NCBI GenBank assembly: GCA_030149025.1
Contig: JASBSH010000179.1
Span: 1 to 28,245, forward strand
From: Actinomycetales bacterium
Lineage (GTDB): Bacteria > Actinomycetota > Actinomycetes > Actinomycetales > BWSM-131
Direction: 5' to 3'
Length of the DNA stretch: 28,245 nucleotides
Below, piece by piece: positions 20,724 through 28,245 of the stretch. Numbering within the stretch: position 1 is the stretch's first letter; each line of letters begins with the position of its first letter. The notes beneath the pieces are model-generated. The model saw nothing but the letters and a program-made list of their open reading frames with translations, was not told the origin of the DNA and searched no databases. The position numbers were made by a program, and so were the translations under genes.

Positions 20724-21826
20724 GCCGCATCCTCCCCCAGGCCCGGTCTGCTGCGACTTCGATGCAGAGCAGCGGGGAACCGGACGACCAGCTTGTACCG
20801 GCGCAGCACCAGGACGGCTACGACGCAGAGCATCAGGGTGGCTGTGACGACGTCGCCCATCTGCGGTGGCAGCTGCAGCACCCGGACGGCGGACTCGGCA
20901 CCGACGATGATGTCCGCCAGCAGCACCGAGACGAACACGACGCCGGTGACGGACAAGGTGGCCAGCGTCGCGACGACGACGCCGGTGTAGCCGAAGCCGT
21001 CCGAGATGCCACCCGTCAGCTGGCCCTGCAGGCCGGCGACCTGGCTGACACCCCCGATGCCGGCGATCGCGCCGCTGCCCAGCGCGGCGCCGAGCATGGT
21101 CCGCTCGACCCGGATGCCGGCGAAGCGCGCGGCCTCCGGCGAGCGGCCGACGGCGCGCATCCGCAGCCCGAGCGGCGTCCGGCTGATGATCACCCCGACG
21201 ACGATCGCGAGCACGAGGGCGATCGCGAAGCCGAGGTGGAGCCGGTGGTCGGCCAGCAGCCTCGGGAACGTGTAGGCGGGGTCGATCGGCGCCGACTCCG
21301 GGAACTGGTTCTCCGGGTTGCGCCACGGACCGTTCAGCAGACACTGGACGAGCAGCAGCGCGACGGGGTTGAGCAGCAGGGTGGTGACGACCTCGTCGAT
21401 GCCCAGCCTTGTGCGCAACAGGGCCGGCACGAGCGCCCACACGACGCCGGCCACGGCGCCGGCGAGGATCACCAGCGGGATCGCCACCCCCGCCGGCAGC
21501 CCGCGGACGTTCAGGCCGAAGAACGTCGCCTCCACGGCGCCGGCGAGTAACTGCCCGTCGGCGCCGATGTTCCAGTAGCCACAACGGAATGCGACCGCGA
21601 CGGCGAGTCCCGTGAACAGCAGCGGCGTCGAGGTCAGCAGCACCTCGAACACCGAGTCGACCGACGACAGCGGCTGCAGCACGTACCGTTCGTAGGCGGC
21701 GGCGGGGTTCGCACCGGCGGCGCGGATCGGACCGGCGGTCAGCAGGTACGTCAGGACGATCGGCAGGACGGCAAGCACCGGCAGCAGCCACCGCGGCTGG
21801 CGGCCTCGCAGAGCGAACCGGATCAC
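20720..21826 (-). CDS. Nucleoside ABC transporter permease (first subunit)
   Basis: 368 aa. A first helix (WLLPVLAVLPIVLTYLLTAG) and a periplasmic segment with YERYVLQPLSSVDSVFEVLL, then FRCGYWNIGADGQLLAGAVE, the conserved NVRG and TRLGIDEVVTTLLLNPVA segments, and the loop GLRMRAVGRSPEAARFAGI facing the ATPase. It is longer at the N-terminus than its partner, as usual for the first permease of BMP systems. The start is GTG at 21824-21826, overlapping the ATPase stop (GTGA). No damage seen. Confidence 0.95.
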   Translation of the reverse strand: MIRFALRGRQPRWLLPVLAVLPIVLTYLLTAGPIRAAGANPAAAYERYVLQPLSSVDSVFEVLLTSTPLLFTGLAVAVAFRCGYWNIGADGQLLAGAVEATFFGLNVRGLPAGVAIPLVILAGAVAGVVWALVPALLRTRLGIDEVVTTLLLNPVALLLVQCLLNGPWRNPENQFPESAPIDPAYTFPRLLADHRLHLGFAIALVLAIVVGVIISRTPLGLRMRAVGRSPEAARFAGIRVERTMLGAALGSGAIAGIGGVSQVAGLQGQLTGGISDGFGYTGVVVATLATLSVTGVVFVSVLLADIIVGAESAVRVLQLPPQMGDVVTATLMLCVVAVLVLRRYKLVVRFPAALHRSRSRPGLGEDAA

Positions 21827-23430
21827 GCGGTGACCTCCTCGATCGTGCCTCCGGCCATGAGCAGGCCCAGCCGCTCCGGCGTCGCCTCCTGCACCGGCAG
21901 CTCCCCGGCGACCCGCCCCTCGCTGAGCACCACGAGCCGGTCGGACAGGGCGAGCAGCTCGTCGAGATCCTCCGACACGAGGAGGACGCCGGCTCCGCGC
22001 TCCCGTTGGCGCAGCAGCTGGCGCTGCACGTACTCGGTGGCGCCGACGTCCAGGCCACGGGTGGGCTGCGCGACGATGACGAGACGGGGCTCGCGGTCCA
22101 GGACGCGGGCCAGCAGGACCTTCTGCATGTTGCCCCCGGACAGCGACCCGACCGTGTCCGTCGGCCCGGCCTTGATCGCGTACTCCTCGATGAGGCGATT
22201 GGCGTGCGCGCGGACCTTGCGCCGGTCTACGAACGGTCCGCGGCGGAACTCGTCGAGGTGCTCCATGACAAGGTTGTCCTCGACGCTCAGGTCGGGCACC
22301 ACGCTGGCGTGCCGGTCCTCGGGGATGCGACCGACGCCGGCGTCCATCAACCGTTGCGGCCCCGCTCCGGTGAGATCGACGCCGTCGACCTCGACGCTGC
22401 CGGCGACGGGCTCGCGCATGCCGGTCAGCACGTCCACCAGCTCGCGCTGCCCGTTGCCGGAAACCCCTGCCACACCGAGCACCTCGCCGGCGTCGACGTG
22501 CAGCTTGACGTCGAACAGCGCGCGCCGGCCCTGCGACGCGGTGCCGGCGACCGTCAGCCCGCGAACGCGCAGGACCGTCTTCGCGGGCACGTCGACGTCG
22601 CGCCTAGCTGCGGGCGCCTCGTCGGTCTCGAAGCCGAGGACGGCGTCACGCGCGACACCGGTGACCGGTCGCCCGACCATCAGCTCGGCCAGCTCGCGCG
22701 CCTGGGCGCCGTCCACGTCCCGGGTCGTCACGACGCGACCGCGGCGCAGGACGGTGACCCGGTCGCAGATCGCGCTCACCTCGTGCAGCTTGTGGCTGGT
22801 GAACAGCACCGCCAGGCCCTGCTCGGTGAGCCGTCGGAGCGTGGTGAACAAGGCATCGACGTCCTGCGGGACGAGGACGGCGGTCGGCTCGTCCAGCAGC
22901 AGCACCCGGCAGTCGTGCACGAGCGCCTTGAGAATCTCGACCCGCTGCTGCTCCCCGATCGACAGGGCCTCGACGCGGGCATCCGGGTCGATCGCGACGC
23001 CGATCCGCGCGGCGGCGTCCTTCACCTGTCTACGCGCGGCGGCCAGGTCCAGCGGCCCGAGCCCGACGGAGGACAGCATGACGTTCTCCGTGACCGTCAT
23101 TGGCGCCACCAGCGCGAAGTGCTGCGTGACCATGCCGATCCCGGCGGCGATCGCGTCCTTCGGGGAGGTGATCGAGACCGGTCGACCGTCGACCAGCACC
23201 TGGCCGGCGTCCGGCCGCACCAGACCGTAGAGTCCGCGCATCAGCGTCGACTTCCCGGCGCCGTTCTCGCCGAGGAGAGCGTGCACCTCCCCGCGCCGCA
23301 GGCGCAGGTCGATGTCGTCGTTGGCGAGCAGGTCGCCGAAGGCCTTCCGGATGCCGCGCAGCTCGACGACCGGCGTGTGACCGGTGCCGTACGAGGCCGT
23401 GGGTTGCGCGGCCGGCTGCGGAGCCGTCAC
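21823..23430 (-). CDS. Nucleoside/simple-sugar ABC transporter ATPase, two ATPase domains
   Basis: 535 aa, tandem nucleotide-binding domains as in RbsA/BMP importers. Domain 1: Walker A GENGAGKST (54-62), signature LSIGEQQRVEILKAL, Walker B VLLLDEPTAVL. Domain 2: degenerate P-loop GVSGNGQRELVDVL without the Lys, signature LSGGNMQKVLLARVL, and VIVAQPTRGLDVGAT. Loss of the second P-loop Lys is usual in this family, so one site hydrolyses ATP. GTG start at 23428-23430 overlaps the binding-protein stop (GTGA). It powers nucleoside import through the two permeases. Confidence 0.95.
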   Translation of the reverse strand: MTAPQPAAQPTASYGTGHTPVVELRGIRKAFGDLLANDDIDLRLRRGEVHALLGENGAGKSTLMRGLYGLVRPDAGQVLVDGRPVSITSPKDAIAAGIGMVTQHFALVAPMTVTENVMLSSVGLGPLDLAAARRQVKDAAARIGVAIDPDARVEALSIGEQQRVEILKALVHDCRVLLLDEPTAVLVPQDVDALFTTLRRLTEQGLAVLFTSHKLHEVSAICDRVTVLRRGRVVTTRDVDGAQARELAELMVGRPVTGVARDAVLGFETDEAPAARRDVDVPAKTVLRVRGLTVAGTASQGRRALFDVKLHVDAGEVLGVAGVSGNGQRELVDVLTGMREPVAGSVEVDGVDLTGAGPQRLMDAGVGRIPEDRHASVVPDLSVEDNLVMEHLDEFRRGPFVDRRKVRAHANRLIEEYAIKAGPTDTVGSLSGGNMQKVLLARVLDREPRLVIVAQPTRGLDVGATEYVQRQLLRQRERGAGVLLVSEDLDELLALSDRLVVLSEGRVAGELPVQEATPERLGLLMAGGTIEEVTA

Positions 23431-24488
23431 GAGGAGAGCTCGTTGGAGCCCTTGGGCGTGTTCTCGTCGACCGGCGTCGTGAACTCGCCCGAAAGGATCT
23501 TCTTCTCCATCTCCTGCACCTTGGTGACGAGGTCCTGCGGGATACCGCCCTTCACGTCGGTGTTGATCGGCGCCAGGGAGGAGCCGCCGTTCTTCATGAA
23601 GCTGTAGTCCTTGAGGTTGGCTGCCTCGAACTTGTCGTTCCTGACCTGGTCGAGGACCGCCTCGACGGTCGGGCGCATGTCCCAGAGGATGCTGGTCATC
23701 ACCGACTCCGGCGCCTGGTCCTTCTGGTCGGCCATCGAGCCGATCGAGACCAGCCCCTTCTCCTTGGCGGCCTCGATGACACCGGCCCGCTCGGCGAACA
23801 GGACGTCGGCGCCCTGGCTCACCTGCGCCAGCGCGGCCTGCTTCGCCTTCGTCGGGTCGAACCAGCTGTTGAGGAACGTGACCTTGACCTGCACCTGCGG
23901 GTTCACCGACTGCGCGCCCGCCACGTAGGCGTTGACGATGCGGTTCACCTCGGGCACGGGGTAGCCGCCGACGACGCCGAGGACGTTCGACTTCGTCACC
24001 CCGCCGGAGAGCATGCCGGCGAGGTAGGCCGGGTCGTGGATCCAGTTGTCGAAGACCGACAGGTTCGGGGCCTGCTCGGGCTCGCCGGAACCGAAGACGA
24101 AGGCAACATCGGGGAAGTCCTTCGCGACGGCTCGCACGGCGGCCTCGTTGCCGAACGCGTCGCCGAAGATCACGTCGGGCTTCTCGTTCTGGGCGATGTC
24201 CCGCAGCGTGCGCTCCATCCCGCCGGAGTAGCCGATGTTGTCGACGTAGTCATAGGTGATCTCGCCGTCCTTCTCGGCCGCCTGCAGGGCGGTGTGGATG
24301 ACCCCGTCCCACGGCTCCTCGATCGGTGTGGCGTAGGCGCCGTAGACCTTCAGCGCCTCACCGCCCTGCGACCCGGTGGCGCTGCCGGCGGGCTGCGACG
24401 GCTGACCGGTGTTCCCACCGCAGGCGGCGAGGGCGAGGGTGGCGGCGAAGGCGATGGCGACGACTCGGAACGGGCGGATGCGGCCCAT
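23427..24488 (-). CDS. BMP-family nucleoside-binding lipoprotein of the ABC transporter
   Basis: 353 aa. Lipoprotein signal: MGRIRPFRVV then AIAFAATLALAAC, with lipobox LAAC and Cys23 as anchor. The mature part is a PnrA/Med-type periplasmic binding fold: TYDYVDNIGYSGGMERTLRD, PDVIFGDAFGNEAAV, VFGSGEPEQAPNLSV, PAYLAGMLSGGVTKSNVLGV, VTFLNSWFDPTKAKQAAL and GADVLFAERAGVIEAA. The family binds purine nucleosides or related ligands; exact specificity is not readable. ATG at 24486-24488 with GGAGGT before it. First gene of the operon, divergent from pucR; the frame extends upstream, but the lipoprotein signal fixes the start. Confidence 0.95.
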   Translation of the reverse strand: MGRIRPFRVVAIAFAATLALAACGGNTGQPSQPAGSATGSQGGEALKVYGAYATPIEEPWDGVIHTALQAAEKDGEITYDYVDNIGYSGGMERTLRDIAQNEKPDVIFGDAFGNEAAVRAVAKDFPDVAFVFGSGEPEQAPNLSVFDNWIHDPAYLAGMLSGGVTKSNVLGVVGGYPVPEVNRIVNAYVAGAQSVNPQVQVKVTFLNSWFDPTKAKQAALAQVSQGADVLFAERAGVIEAAKEKGLVSIGSMADQKDQAPESVMTSILWDMRPTVEAVLDQVRNDKFEAANLKDYSFMKNGGSSLAPINTDVKGGIPQDLVTKVQEMEKKILSGEFTTPVDENTPKGSNELSS

Positions 24489-24543
24489 CGGGACCTCCAG
24501 GCTCGGGAGCGTTAGGCGGCATCCCACTCCCGTGGTGACGGGT

Positions 24544-24565
24544 TGAACAAGAGGCAGCTTGTCCA
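24544..24565. promoter_or_regulatory. Inverted repeat between the transporter operon and pucR
   Basis: TGAACAAG-6-CTTGTCCA has 8-base arms with one mismatch, in the 129-bp divergent region. Its place suits an operator for PucR controlling both directions; binding is inferred from position only. Confidence 0.55.
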
Positions 24566-24617
24566 TCTTCTGCGTGAGACCGTTGACGATTCGTCCTGCC
24601 GCTGCCACGGTGCCGCC

Positions 24618-26162
24618 ATGGCGCTGACCGTCGCGGACGTGCTCGCACTGCCGCTGATGACCCGCGCACGTCCCGAGGTCCTGGTCGGGGACGCGCTGGA
24701 CCGACGCACGGTGCGGTGGGTGCACACGTCCGAGATCTATGAGATCGGGCCGCTGCTGAAGGGCGGCGAGGTGCTCCTGACAACCGGCCTGGGTCTGATG
24801 GGGGCCGGCGACACGGCGCTGGACCACTACGCCGCCGACCTGGCTGCCCGCGGTGTGGCGGCCCTCATCCTGGAGCTCGGGCGGACCTTCCCGACGGCGC
24901 CGGCGGCCTTGGTGGACGCCGCTCGCAGACATGGTCTGCCGTTCGTCGTCCTGCACGGCGTCGTGCCGTTCGTCGAGGTCACCGAGGCGGTGCACCAGGC
25001 GCTGCTGACCGGGGAGCTCGAGCACCTGCGGCAGACCGAGCGGGTCCACTCGGTCCTGACCGACGGGCTGCTCTCGGGAGCCGGGCTCGAGGGCCTCCTG
25101 CTCCGTGTAGCCGGGCTCGCCGGATGCCGGGCGGCGCTCGTCGCGACGGACGGTCACGTGGTGGCGGTGTCCGACGGGTCGCGCAGCGCCTGGCGGCCGG
25201 GTCGTTCACGGCGGGCTCGCCGCACCGTCGAGGTGTACGGGCTGGAGTGGGGCCACCTGGAGCTGGCCGGTTCGTCGAACCCCGTCCGTGAGCTCGTGCT
25301 GGCGGGGGCGGCCGCGGCGATCGCCCTGGAGCTGGCACGCAGCGGCGACGTCGCCCCGGCCCGACGGGAGGCCGGCAGCTCGCTCGTCCGTGACCTCGCG
25401 ACCGGCCGGTTCCGCAACGCCGACGAGATCGGCCAGCGGGCGACGCTGGTGGGCTTCGCACCGCCGCCCGGGTACGCGACGGTGGGTGTCGGCGTCCGGG
25501 TGGATCCGGGAACGCCCCTGCGCGCGGCGCTGGCGGCGGTCCGGGACGCTGCCCGCCGCACGTTCCGCGCGTCGTTGGCCGCCGACCTGGACGACGACAT
25601 CCTGCTCGCGGTGGCGACTCAGGACGACGAGACGTGGCTGCGGGAGCGGCTCGAGCTCCTGGTGCAGCGCGTGGACGTCGAGCTCGGGCACACCAGCGGT
25701 GGCCGCGTCGGCGCCGTCGCCGCCGGGCCGGTGGTGCCGGACGCCGCCGCCCTCGTCCGGTCGCTGCCCCCGGCGCGCGACGCCGTACGGCTCGCGGTGC
25801 GCCTCGGCACCGGCGGGCGGGTGCTGCTCGCGACGGACTTGGCTGTCCCGCGGCTGATCGCGCGGCTGATCGACGACCCGGAGCTCGAGAGGTTCGTGGA
25901 GTCGCTGCTCGGCCCCCTGCTGCAGCACGACGCCGCGAAGGCGGGCCACCTGGTCACGACGCTCGAGCAGTTCCTCGCGAACGGGCTGTCGAAGACCGCG
26001 ACAGCGCAGGCGCTCGGCGTGCGCCGGCAGACGCTGTACAACCGGCTGGCACGGATCGAGGCACTGCTGGGCGGACGGTGCCTCTACGACCACGAGCGCC
26101 GCACCGCCCTGGAGCTCGCGCTGGTCGCCTACCGCCTGCGGTTCGCGGCGGCGACGCGATGA
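24618..26162 (+). CDS. PucR-family transcriptional regulator
   Basis: 514 aa. N-terminal PucR domain (about 3-120: LTVADVLALPLMTRARPEVL, TVRWVHTSEIYEIGPLLKGG, EVLLTTGLGL), a central GGDEF-like/CdaR region, and a C-terminal PucR-type helix-turn-helix (about 455-505: FLANGLSKTATAQALGVRRQ then TLYNRLARIEALLGG). PucR and CdaR relatives sense purine catabolites or related metabolites and activate neighbouring genes. ATG 24618 starts the domain (MALTVADVL); the extra 25 in-frame residues before it cross the inverted repeat and look non-coding. Divergent from the nucleoside transporter operon, so that operon is its likely target. It converges on hflX, 31 bp away. Confidence 0.92.
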   Translation: MALTVADVLALPLMTRARPEVLVGDALDRRTVRWVHTSEIYEIGPLLKGGEVLLTTGLGLMGAGDTALDHYAADLAARGVAALILELGRTFPTAPAALVDAARRHGLPFVVLHGVVPFVEVTEAVHQALLTGELEHLRQTERVHSVLTDGLLSGAGLEGLLLRVAGLAGCRAALVATDGHVVAVSDGSRSAWRPGRSRRARRTVEVYGLEWGHLELAGSSNPVRELVLAGAAAAIALELARSGDVAPARREAGSSLVRDLATGRFRNADEIGQRATLVGFAPPPGYATVGVGVRVDPGTPLRAALAAVRDAARRTFRASLAADLDDDILLAVATQDDETWLRERLELLVQRVDVELGHTSGGRVGAVAAGPVVPDAAALVRSLPPARDAVRLAVRLGTGGRVLLATDLAVPRLIARLIDDPELERFVESLLGPLLQHDAAKAGHLVTTLEQFLANGLSKTATAQALGVRRQTLYNRLARIEALLGGRCLYDHERRTALELALVAYRLRFAAATR

Positions 26163-26193
26163 CGTTGTGGCGGGACCGCGGCGCGGGTCGCCG

Positions 26194-27693
26194 TCAGACG
26201 CGCGTGGTGGTGAACGCCTGCAGCTCGGCGGCGAGGTCGGGGTTCACACGCGCGAGGAGGGCAGTGCCCTCGGGCAGGTGCTCCTCCTCGAGGACCTCTC
26301 CCGTGGAGTGCACACGTGACACCAGGTCGCCGCGGTCGTACGGCAGCAGCACCTGGACCTCGACGAGCGGACGCGGCAGCTCGGTGGCGATCAGCTCTCG
26401 CAGCTCGGCGATCCCAGCACCCGTGCGGGCGGAGACGAGCACGCTGTGCGGCTCGCGGCGGCGCAACCGGGCGATCGTCTCGGGGTCGGCGGCGTCGACC
26501 TTGTTGAGGACGACGAACTCCGGGACCGAGTCGGCGCCGATGTCGGCCAGCACCTGGCGCACCGCGTTGATCTGCCCCTCGGGGTCCGCGTGGGAGGCGT
26601 CGACCACGTGCAGGATCAGGTCCGCCTCGCCGACCTCATCGAGGGTCGACCGGAAGGCCTCCACCAGCTGGGTCGGGAGGTGTCTCACGAAACCGACGGT
26701 GTCGGTGAGCGTGTACAGCCGGCCCTCGGGCGTCTCGGCCCGACGGACCGTGGGGTCGAGGGTCGCGAAGAGGGCGTTCTCCACCAGCACCCCCGCGCCG
26801 GTGAGCCGGTTCAGGAGGCTGGACTTGCCGGCGTTCGTGTAACCGGCGATCGCCACGCTGGGCACGGAGTTGCGGCGCCGGTCGGCGCGCTTCGTCTCGC
26901 GCGCCGGGCGCATCGCCTTGATCTCGCGGCGCAGCTTGGCCATGCGGGTGCGGATGCGGCGCCGGTCCAGCTCGATCTTGGTCTCACCGGGGCCGCGGGA
27001 GCCGATCCCCGCACCGGCGGCCACCCGGCCACCGGCCTGGCGGGACATCGACTCACCCCAACCACGCAGGCGGGGCAGCAGGTACTCCAGCTGGGCGAGC
27101 TCGACCTGCGCCTTACCCTCCTTGGACTTGGCGTGCTGGGCGAAGATGTCGAGGATCAACGCGGTCCGGTCGATCACCTTCACCTTGACGATGTCCTCCA
27201 GCCCCCGGCGTTGCGAGGGCGACAGGTCACCGTCGCAGATCACCGTGTCGGCGCCGGTCGCCTCGACGACGCCGCGGAGCTCGGCCGCCTTGCCGGAGCC
27301 GAGGAACGTGCCGGGGTCGGCGGAGCGGCGCTGCAGCACGCCGTCCAGGACGACGGAGCCGGCCGTCTCGGCGAGGGCGGCGAGCTCGCGCAGGGAGTTT
27401 TCGGCGTCCTCGGCCGAGCCGACGGTCCACAAACCGGCCAGCACGACCTTCTCGAGGCGCAGCTGCCGGTACTCGACCTCGGTGACGTCCTCGAGCTCGG
27501 TGGACAGGCCGACGACACGGCGCAGAGCCTGGCGGTCGGCGAGGTCCAGCTGGTCGCCGTCCAGCTCGTGATGGTCGGTGCCGCCCTCCGCGACCGCGGT
27601 GCCGTGCCGGGACAGGATCCGGCTCACCGCGTCCTCCGCTGCCTCGGGGCTGTGCTCCCGGGCCGGGGTGTCGTCGTAGTTCTGGGCGGTCAT
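26194..27693 (-). CDS. hflX: HflX ribosome-splitting GTPase
   Basis: 499 aa. The N-terminal HflX domain has VLAGLWTVGSAEDAENSLRE, then GTFLGSGKAAELRGVVEATG. A coiled linker has GWGESMSRQAGG and GPGETKIELDRRRIRTRMA. The Ras-like G domain has G1 GYTNAGKSS (284-292), DTVGF (331-335) and NKVD (397-400). A C-terminal domain ends about VNPDLAAELQ. HflX binds 50S subunits and splits stalled or vacant ribosomes under stress. Its N-terminal extension of about 60 acidic residues is typical of actinobacterial HflX. ATG at 27691-27693. It is the outer anchor of the hflX-dinG-lexA neighbourhood and is divergent from an rRNA-methyltransferase-like gene. Confidence 0.97.
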   Translation of the reverse strand: MTAQNYDDTPAREHSPEAAEDAVSRILSRHGTAVAEGGTDHHELDGDQLDLADRQALRRVVGLSTELEDVTEVEYRQLRLEKVVLAGLWTVGSAEDAENSLRELAALAETAGSVVLDGVLQRRSADPGTFLGSGKAAELRGVVEATGADTVICDGDLSPSQRRGLEDIVKVKVIDRTALILDIFAQHAKSKEGKAQVELAQLEYLLPRLRGWGESMSRQAGGRVAAGAGIGSRGPGETKIELDRRRIRTRMAKLRREIKAMRPARETKRADRRRNSVPSVAIAGYTNAGKSSLLNRLTGAGVLVENALFATLDPTVRRAETPEGRLYTLTDTVGFVRHLPTQLVEAFRSTLDEVGEADLILHVVDASHADPEGQINAVRQVLADIGADSVPEFVVLNKVDAADPETIARLRRREPHSVLVSARTGAGIAELRELIATELPRPLVEVQVLLPYDRGDLVSRVHSTGEVLEEEHLPEGTALLARVNPDLAAELQAFTTTRV

Positions 27694-27794
27694 ACGTCTC
27701 CAGGGTGATATGCGGGCGGCGTTACCGCCACTGTGACAGATTCAGCGCTCTGGAGGCGACCGTAATTCCTGGTGTGGCGTAGCGTTCGGCTGCG

Positions 27795-28245
27795 ATGGAC
27801 GGCGACCACTACTTCTCGGCTCGACCTGCGGTTTTCGACGAGCGACGGACCCTCGGCGTGCGGCTCGCCGGACGTGACGTGGAGGTGACCACGGCGTCCG
27901 GGGTGTTCAGCGGCGGCCGGTTGGACCTCGGTACCGAGGTGCTGCTGAAGCATGTTCCGGACCCGCCCGAACGCGGGGACCTGCTGGACCTCGGCTGTGG
28001 TTGGGGGCCGATCGCGCTGACGATGGCGATGCTCAGCCCGGGGGCGACGGTCTGGGCGGTGGACGTCAACGACCGTGCGCTGGACCTCGTCGCGGAGAAC
28101 GCCGCCCGGCTCGGCCTGTCCGCTGTGCGGCCCGCGCGACCCGAGGACGTTCCGGACGACGTCACCTTCGCCGCGCTGTGGTCCAACCCCCCGATCCGGG
28201 TCGGCAAGCAGGCGCTGCACAAGCTGTTGCTCAGCTGGGTGCCGC
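27795..28245 (+). CDS. RsmC/RlmG-like class I methyltransferase, 5' part
   Basis: The frame is open from ATG 27795 to the window end (150 codons, no stop), so the gene continues outside. It starts MDGDHYFSARPAV, has SGVFSGGRLDLGTEVLLKHV, SAM motif I LLDLGCGWGPIALTMA (Asp65-Gly71), acidic motif VWAVDVNDRALDLV and the catalytic SNPPIRVGK (Asn131-Pro133). The NPP motif and the VFSGGRLDLGT segment are those of the small RsmC/RlmG-like N2-guanine rRNA methyltransferases. About 200 residues are expected in full. Divergent from hflX, with 101 bp between them. Confidence 0.9.
   Translation, partial: MDGDHYFSARPAVFDERRTLGVRLAGRDVEVTTASGVFSGGRLDLGTEVLLKHVPDPPERGDLLDLGCGWGPIALTMAMLSPGATVWAVDVNDRALDLVAENAARLGLSAVRPARPEDVPDDVTFAALWSNPPIRVGKQALHKLLLSWVP

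Noticed and set aside
20724..22058. 445-residue N-terminal extension of the second permease
   Set aside because: The extension is a wrong-frame reading of the first permease and ATPase; the ATGA overlap at 20720-20723 fixes the start.
21830..23607. Long plus-strand frames opposite the ABC ATPase and binding protein
   Set aside because: Both are antisense to a coupled operon with complete family motifs.
23427..25157. Upstream extension of the BMP binding protein
   Set aside because: It runs through pucR on the other strand and would bury the lipoprotein signal; ATG 24488 gives a correct lipobox.

Overview
The window is high-GC actinobacterial chromosome. Supporting this are strong G/C third-position bias, an F420-type (DUF385) reductase, UdgX, a probable IdeR/DtxR iron box and actinobacterial LexA boxes. 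The order hflX - dinG-type helicase - lexA - LysM gene is the usual actinobacterial neighbourhood, but blocks of other genes are inserted between these anchors and no nrdR follows lexA. The GTGATCATG-type interspersed repeats recall Geodermatophilaceae and relatives; that is memory, not a search result.

Layout. 1-1585 (-): ATPase/GAF signalling protein cut by an in-frame TAG and running off the left edge. 1681-1984 (-): small conserved gene with two single-base frame breaks. 2150-2831 (-): bfd and bfr, iron release and storage, behind a probable IdeR box. 2871-2987: 13-bp tandem array. 2988-3467 (-): DUF385 reductase. 3564-4901: divergent LysM protein and lexA sharing three LexA boxes. 5160-5909 (+): winged-helix regulator. 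5943-7446 (-): BTAD regulator then UdgX. 7579-7803 (-): 74-aa orphan. 8098-11987 (+): two paralogous small peptides, a PqqD-like/M50 membrane protease, a MinD-like ATPase and an exported CxxC-repeat protein. 11988-12253: repeat array and a gene scrap. 12254-15581 (-): OmpR-type regulator and a frameshifted histidine kinase fused to a DUF4173 membrane domain. 15726-16811 (-): class V aminotransferase-like PLP enzyme. 17024-19132 (-): DinG/XPD-type helicase. 19258-24488 (-): fungal-type cytosine deaminase and a BMP-type nucleoside ABC transporter. 24618-26162 (+): PucR regulator of that module. 26194-27693 (-): hflX. 27795-end (+): start of an RsmC-like methyltransferase.

How it works together. 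The transporter operon is tightly coupled (three 4-base stop/start overlaps) and lies divergent from pucR with an inverted repeat between them, so nucleoside/nucleobase uptake, salvage by the deaminase and PucR control form one unit. lexA and the LysM gene form an SOS pair. bfd/bfr form an iron pair.

The most novel part is 8098-11987. Two peptides share ELLPxRETLY and an Asn/Ala/Ser/Val-rich tail. They precede a protease carrying a PqqD-like (RiPP-recognition-type) domain, a MinD-like ATPase of the type found beside type VII secretion genes, and a secreted protein with three CxxC repeats. I know no characterised system with this composition. It looks like an uncharacterised peptide maturation/export system.

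Four independent frame lesions and several interspersed repeats in one window mean that either local decay or assembly indel error has to be settled before the broken genes are interpreted.
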